Assembly: GCA_021807645.1 (NCBI GenBank)
Contig: JAKBCP010000016.1
Span: 1-8,905, forward strand
Length of the DNA: 8,905 bases
Source: a bacterium
GTDB taxonomy: Bacteria > Vulcanimicrobiota > Vulcanimicrobiia > Vulcanimicrobiales > Vulcanimicrobiaceae
Direction: 5' to 3'
Positions 7,098 to 8,905 of this stretch are shown piece by piece; within the stretch, counting starts at the first letter, position 1, and each line of letters begins with the position of its first letter. The position numbers and the translations under genes are program-made. Below the pieces are notes generated by a model. The model did no database searches. It was not told the origin of the DNA and saw only the letters and a list, made by a program, of their open reading frames with translations.

Positions 7098-7355
7098 TCA
7101 GCCTTTCTCAATGCTCCCCAAACGGGAGCCCCCTATTAAACCATACTCTCGTGCACTCTGCCCAAGACCGGGGTAGCGTCGATTCCGCTCGGCGCGCTGG
7201 GCACACGCCTCCGAGCAGAGATAAGCCCCCCGCCCAGGGAGCCGTCGCCCCCCCGGGACGCTCCCTTTCCAGCCGACTCCCTCCCGCACGAATCGGTAGA
7301 GGGCGCGCTGGTCGAAGCGCTTTCGACAGCCGACGCACTGCCGCTGCGGTTCCAA
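7098..7355 (-). CDS. ylxR: YlxR/RnpM family RNA-binding protein (DUF448)
   Basis: A small protein of the YlxR family, found between nusA and infB in many bacteria. The Bacillus subtilis member binds the RNase P RNA and modulates RNase P (RnpM). The 85 residues show the signature RQCVGCRKRF with Cys7 and Cys10, ALYRFVR (18-24), and PGRGAYLCSEAC (40-51) with Cys47 and Cys51. The last 25 or so residues (from about 60) match nothing I recognise in the family and are encoded by a stretch holding an AT-rich island and a GC hairpin. The start is TTG at 7355; the nusA stop TAG is in frame two codons upstream, so no longer form exists. The gap to nusA is 6 nt, and no well-spaced Shine-Dalgarno is visible, which suggests reinitiation after nusA. 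Confidence 0.9.
   Translation of the reverse strand: MEPQRQCVGCRKRFDQRALYRFVREGVGWKGSVPGGRRLPGRGAYLCSEACAQRAERNRRYPGLGQSAREYGLIGGSRLGSIEKG
7102..7107 (-). promoter_or_regulatory. Shine-Dalgarno GAAAGG for infB (TTG start)
   Basis: GAAAGG at 7107-7102 lies in the last codons of ylxR, 6 nt before the TTG at 7095-7093. It supports the unusual start codon of infB, because the encoded [16 protein letters not shown] is where IF-2 N-domains normally begin. Confidence 0.7.
7113..7129 (-). other. GC hairpin just upstream of the infB ribosome-binding site
   Basis: Read on the minus strand, GCTCCC (7129-7124) and GGGAGC (7118-7113) pair perfectly around the 5-nt loop GTTTG. The stem ends 5 nt before the infB GAAAGG site. 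It lies in the poorly conserved 3' end of ylxR. It is not followed by a U-run, so it is not an intrinsic terminator; it could keep the infB start region open or slow ribosomes leaving ylxR. Confidence 0.4.
7135..7165 (-). promoter_or_regulatory. Possible weak internal promoter before infB
   Basis: An AT-rich island sits in GC-rich DNA. On the minus strand, TTTAAT (7140-7135) matches the sigma-70 -10 consensus at 5 of 6 bases. TTGGGC (7165-7160) matches -35 at 3 of 6, with a long 19-nt spacer. It would feed infB and the genes after it. The match is weak and may be chance. Confidence 0.2.
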
Positions 7356-7361
7356 CTCCGG

Positions 7362-8612
7362 CTACGCGCCGCCTCCAGCGAGCCGTTCCCTGCGGAACTC
7401 CTCGAGTTTGCGGATGAGATCCGCGTCGAGATCGAGCGATTCGGCGACCGCTTCGCCATCGGGAAGCTCCTCTTCGGCGATCGCCTCCTCTTCGACGGCG
7501 AGTTCGCCGCTTTCGCGCTGCGCGATGTAATTCGCGCGCGACTCGGCGGCTTCGCTCTCGGAGGTGATATCGAGTCGGTATCCGCTCATCCGTGCGGCGA
7601 GGCGAACGTTCTGCCCGTCCCGTCCGATCGCCAGCGAAAGCTGGTAGTCGGGGACGGTGACCAGTGCGACGCCATCCTCTTCGAAAATTTCGACCGCGAC
7701 GACCTTCGCCGGTGCGAGGGCGTTCATGATGAACGTCGTCGCGTCGTCGTCCCACTTAATGATGTCGACCTTTTCACCGCGCAAGTTGTCGGTGACGTTG
7801 GCGATGCGGCTCGATTTCGGCCCCAAGCACGCACCGATCGGATCGATCTCGGCGCGCGTGCTGCGCACCGCCACCTTCGAGCGGCTCCCGGCTTCGCGGG
7901 CGATTGCCATGATTTCAACGAGTCCGTCGGCGATCTCGGGAACTTCGGCCTCGAGTAGGCGTTGCACCAAGCCCTCTGCGGCTCGCGAAAGAATGACCTG
8001 CGGCCCCTTCGCCGATTTCTTGACATCGAGCACGTACGCGCGAACGAAATCGTTGATGCGGTACATCTCGCCGGGAACTTGCTCCGATTGCGGTAAAACC
8101 GCTTCGTCGCGGCCTTCCAGCAACACGTACATGTTCCGCTGTTCGTAGCGCTGCACCGTGCCGGTCACCAAATCGTTGAGCCGCCGCGCGTATTTGTGGA
8201 AGACGGTATCGCGCTCGGCCTCGCGGATCCGTTGCACGATCACTTGCTTGGCCGTCTGCGCCGCGATGCGCCCGAAATCTTTGGGCTGCACGACTTCATC
8301 GAAGAAGTCGCCGACCTGATAGGGCGCACCCGCATCCTCGATGGAGATCTCGGTTTTAGGGTCGGCCACTTCGGCGACGACCGCACGTCGATGATAGACC
8401 GTGTAGGCGCCGGTCGCCCGGTCGACGCTCACGATGGCATTTGCCTCGGGCCCGTAGTGCCGCTTGTATGCAGTCAATAACGCGGCTTCGAGCGCCTCCA
8501 ACAGCATCTCGAAACCGATGTTGCGTTCTTTTGCGACGGCGCGCAGAACGTCGATGAGACTTTCGGGCGCTTCTTCCTGCGTTTTCGTATTGCGATTCGT
8601 GCGTTCAGCCAT
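7362..8612 (-). CDS. nusA: Transcription termination/antitermination factor NusA
   Basis: An RNA polymerase-bound factor that promotes pausing, intrinsic termination and antitermination. The 416-residue form shows the NusA N-terminal domain (about 17-140, LIDVLRAVAKERNIGFEMLLEALEAAL), an S1 domain (about 145-210, LVTGTVQRYEQRNMYVLL to GPQVILSR), KH1 (about 245-310, IDPIGACLGPKSSRI) and KH2 (about 315-352, LSLAIGRDGQNVRLAARMSGYRLDI). An acidic tail (about 352-398) and a final basic helix (RKLEEFRRER) follow. KH1 has GPKS (264-267) where GxxG is expected; KH2 keeps GRDG (330-333). I chose ATG 8612 (MAERTNRN) over an ATG at 8747, because the extra 45 residues would lie over rimP and are not NusA-like. 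It overlaps rimP by 8 nt and lies 6 nt before ylxR. Confidence 0.96.
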   Translation of the reverse strand: MAERTNRNTKTQEEAPESLIDVLRAVAKERNIGFEMLLEALEAALLTAYKRHYGPEANAIVSVDRATGAYTVYHRRAVVAEVADPKTEISIEDAGAPYQVGDFFDEVVQPKDFGRIAAQTAKQVIVQRIREAERDTVFHKYARRLNDLVTGTVQRYEQRNMYVLLEGRDEAVLPQSEQVPGEMYRINDFVRAYVLDVKKSAKGPQVILSRAAEGLVQRLLEAEVPEIADGLVEIMAIAREAGSRSKVAVRSTRAEIDPIGACLGPKSSRIANVTDNLRGEKVDIIKWDDDATTFIMNALAPAKVVAVEIFEEDGVALVTVPDYQLSLAIGRDGQNVRLAARMSGYRLDITSESEAAESRANYIAQRESGELAVEEEAIAEEELPDGEAVAESLDLDADLIRKLEEFRRERLAGGGA

Positions 8613-8905
8613 GGCGTTTGCGTTCTCTCTTATTGGCGGCGAGGTCGGCGCGGGGGTCGTATTCGAGGTTGGCGCTGCGGATCGCAGCGAGCGGTATCGG
8701 GAGCGGTCCCGAGGAGGTAAGGAGTTCGACGTTGCTCCCGACGACACCGCGCAGGGTGCCGCGGTGGGTCTTCGCCCCGCCGATCGCCAGCGTCGTGACG
8801 ATGCGGGCGTTCTTGCCGGCGAAGCGCTGGTAGTCGCCCGGGCGCAGCAGCGGCCGTTCCAGCCCGGCCGACTCCACTTCCAAGGAGTAGGGTTCGGGGC
8901 AGAGC
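8605..8905 (-). CDS. rimP: Ribosome maturation factor RimP (5' end outside window)
   Basis: Needed for 30S subunit maturation. The frame stays open to the right edge, so the N-terminal part, probably 50 to 70 residues, is missing; the TTG at 8883 is an internal leucine codon, not a start. The 99 visible residues begin LCPEPYSLEVESAGLERPL, which is the conserved RimP junction usually read as YxLEVSSPGLDRPL. They continue with DYQRFAGKNARIV, a beta-rich C-terminal SH3-like domain (HRGTLRGVVGSNVEL, PIPLAAIRSANLEYD) and a basic end (NKRERKRHG). SAGLERP in place of SPGLDRP is a mild deviation. It is the first gene seen in the operon, as usual upstream of nusA, and overlaps nusA by 8 nt (ATGGCTGA). 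Confidence 0.94.
   Translation of the reverse strand, partial: LCPEPYSLEVESAGLERPLLRPGDYQRFAGKNARIVTTLAIGGAKTHRGTLRGVVGSNVELLTSSGPLPIPLAAIRSANLEYDPRADLAANKRERKRHG

Noticed and set aside
6428..7417. Plus-strand open frame of 329 codons, Gly/Ala-rich
   Set aside because: It is the complement of the Pro/Ala linker of IF-2 and of ylxR. Glycine/alanine repeats are what reversed Pro/Ala codons give. No domain was recognised.
8613..8747. 45-residue N-terminal extension of NusA from ATG 8747
   Set aside because: It lies entirely over rimP, is Ser/Pro/Arg-rich and unlike NusA. ATG 8612 gives the normal N-terminus.

Overview
The window is a compact stretch of core bacterial genome. It is high in GC, and almost every base lies in a gene. 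From about 632 to the right edge, everything reads on the minus strand and forms one long translation/RNA-maturation operon of the nusA-infB type. In transcription order it runs rimP (5' end cut off at the right edge), nusA, ylxR/rnpM, infB, rbfA, nrnA (DHH phosphoesterase), truB, ribF and a TlpA/ResA-like thioredoxin lipoprotein. On the left, the 3' end of a Clp/Hsp100-type AAA+ ATPase gene runs convergently on the plus strand and is cut by the left edge.

The operon is tightly packed. Neighbouring genes overlap by 8 nt (rimP/nusA), 26 nt (rbfA/nrnA), 4 nt (truB/ribF) and 4 nt (ribF/thioredoxin). The other gaps are 2 to 24 nt. This points to one transcript with translational coupling. Three consecutive genes start on non-ATG codons: ylxR (TTG), infB (TTG) and rbfA (GTG). 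The only spaces outside genes are the 49 nt between the two convergent gene ends and the 24 nt between nrnA and truB. No tRNA, rRNA, CRISPR, insertion sequence or phage feature was seen.

The genes share a theme. RimP and RbfA mature the 30S subunit. IF-2 starts translation. TruB makes pseudouridine 55 in tRNA. NusA controls pausing and termination. YlxR/RnpM modulates RNase P in the species where it was studied. NrnA clears very short RNAs. RibF makes FMN and FAD. The secreted thioredoxin is the outlier and takes the place where many Firmicutes carry rpsO and pnp.

The organism is a GC-rich bacterium. The gene order fits Firmicutes-like and several deep-branching phyla (Armatimonadota, Chloroflexota, Eremiobacterota-like). 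That placement is inference; nothing in the window fixes the phylum.

I do not see an undescribed multi-gene system. The points worth a second look are small. The Clp ATPase lacks about 20 residues just where a ClpP-docking loop would sit. NusA has a degenerate KH1 GxxG loop. The end of ylxR holds a GC hairpin and an AT-rich island in front of infB. The octamer GCGATCGC is over-represented.
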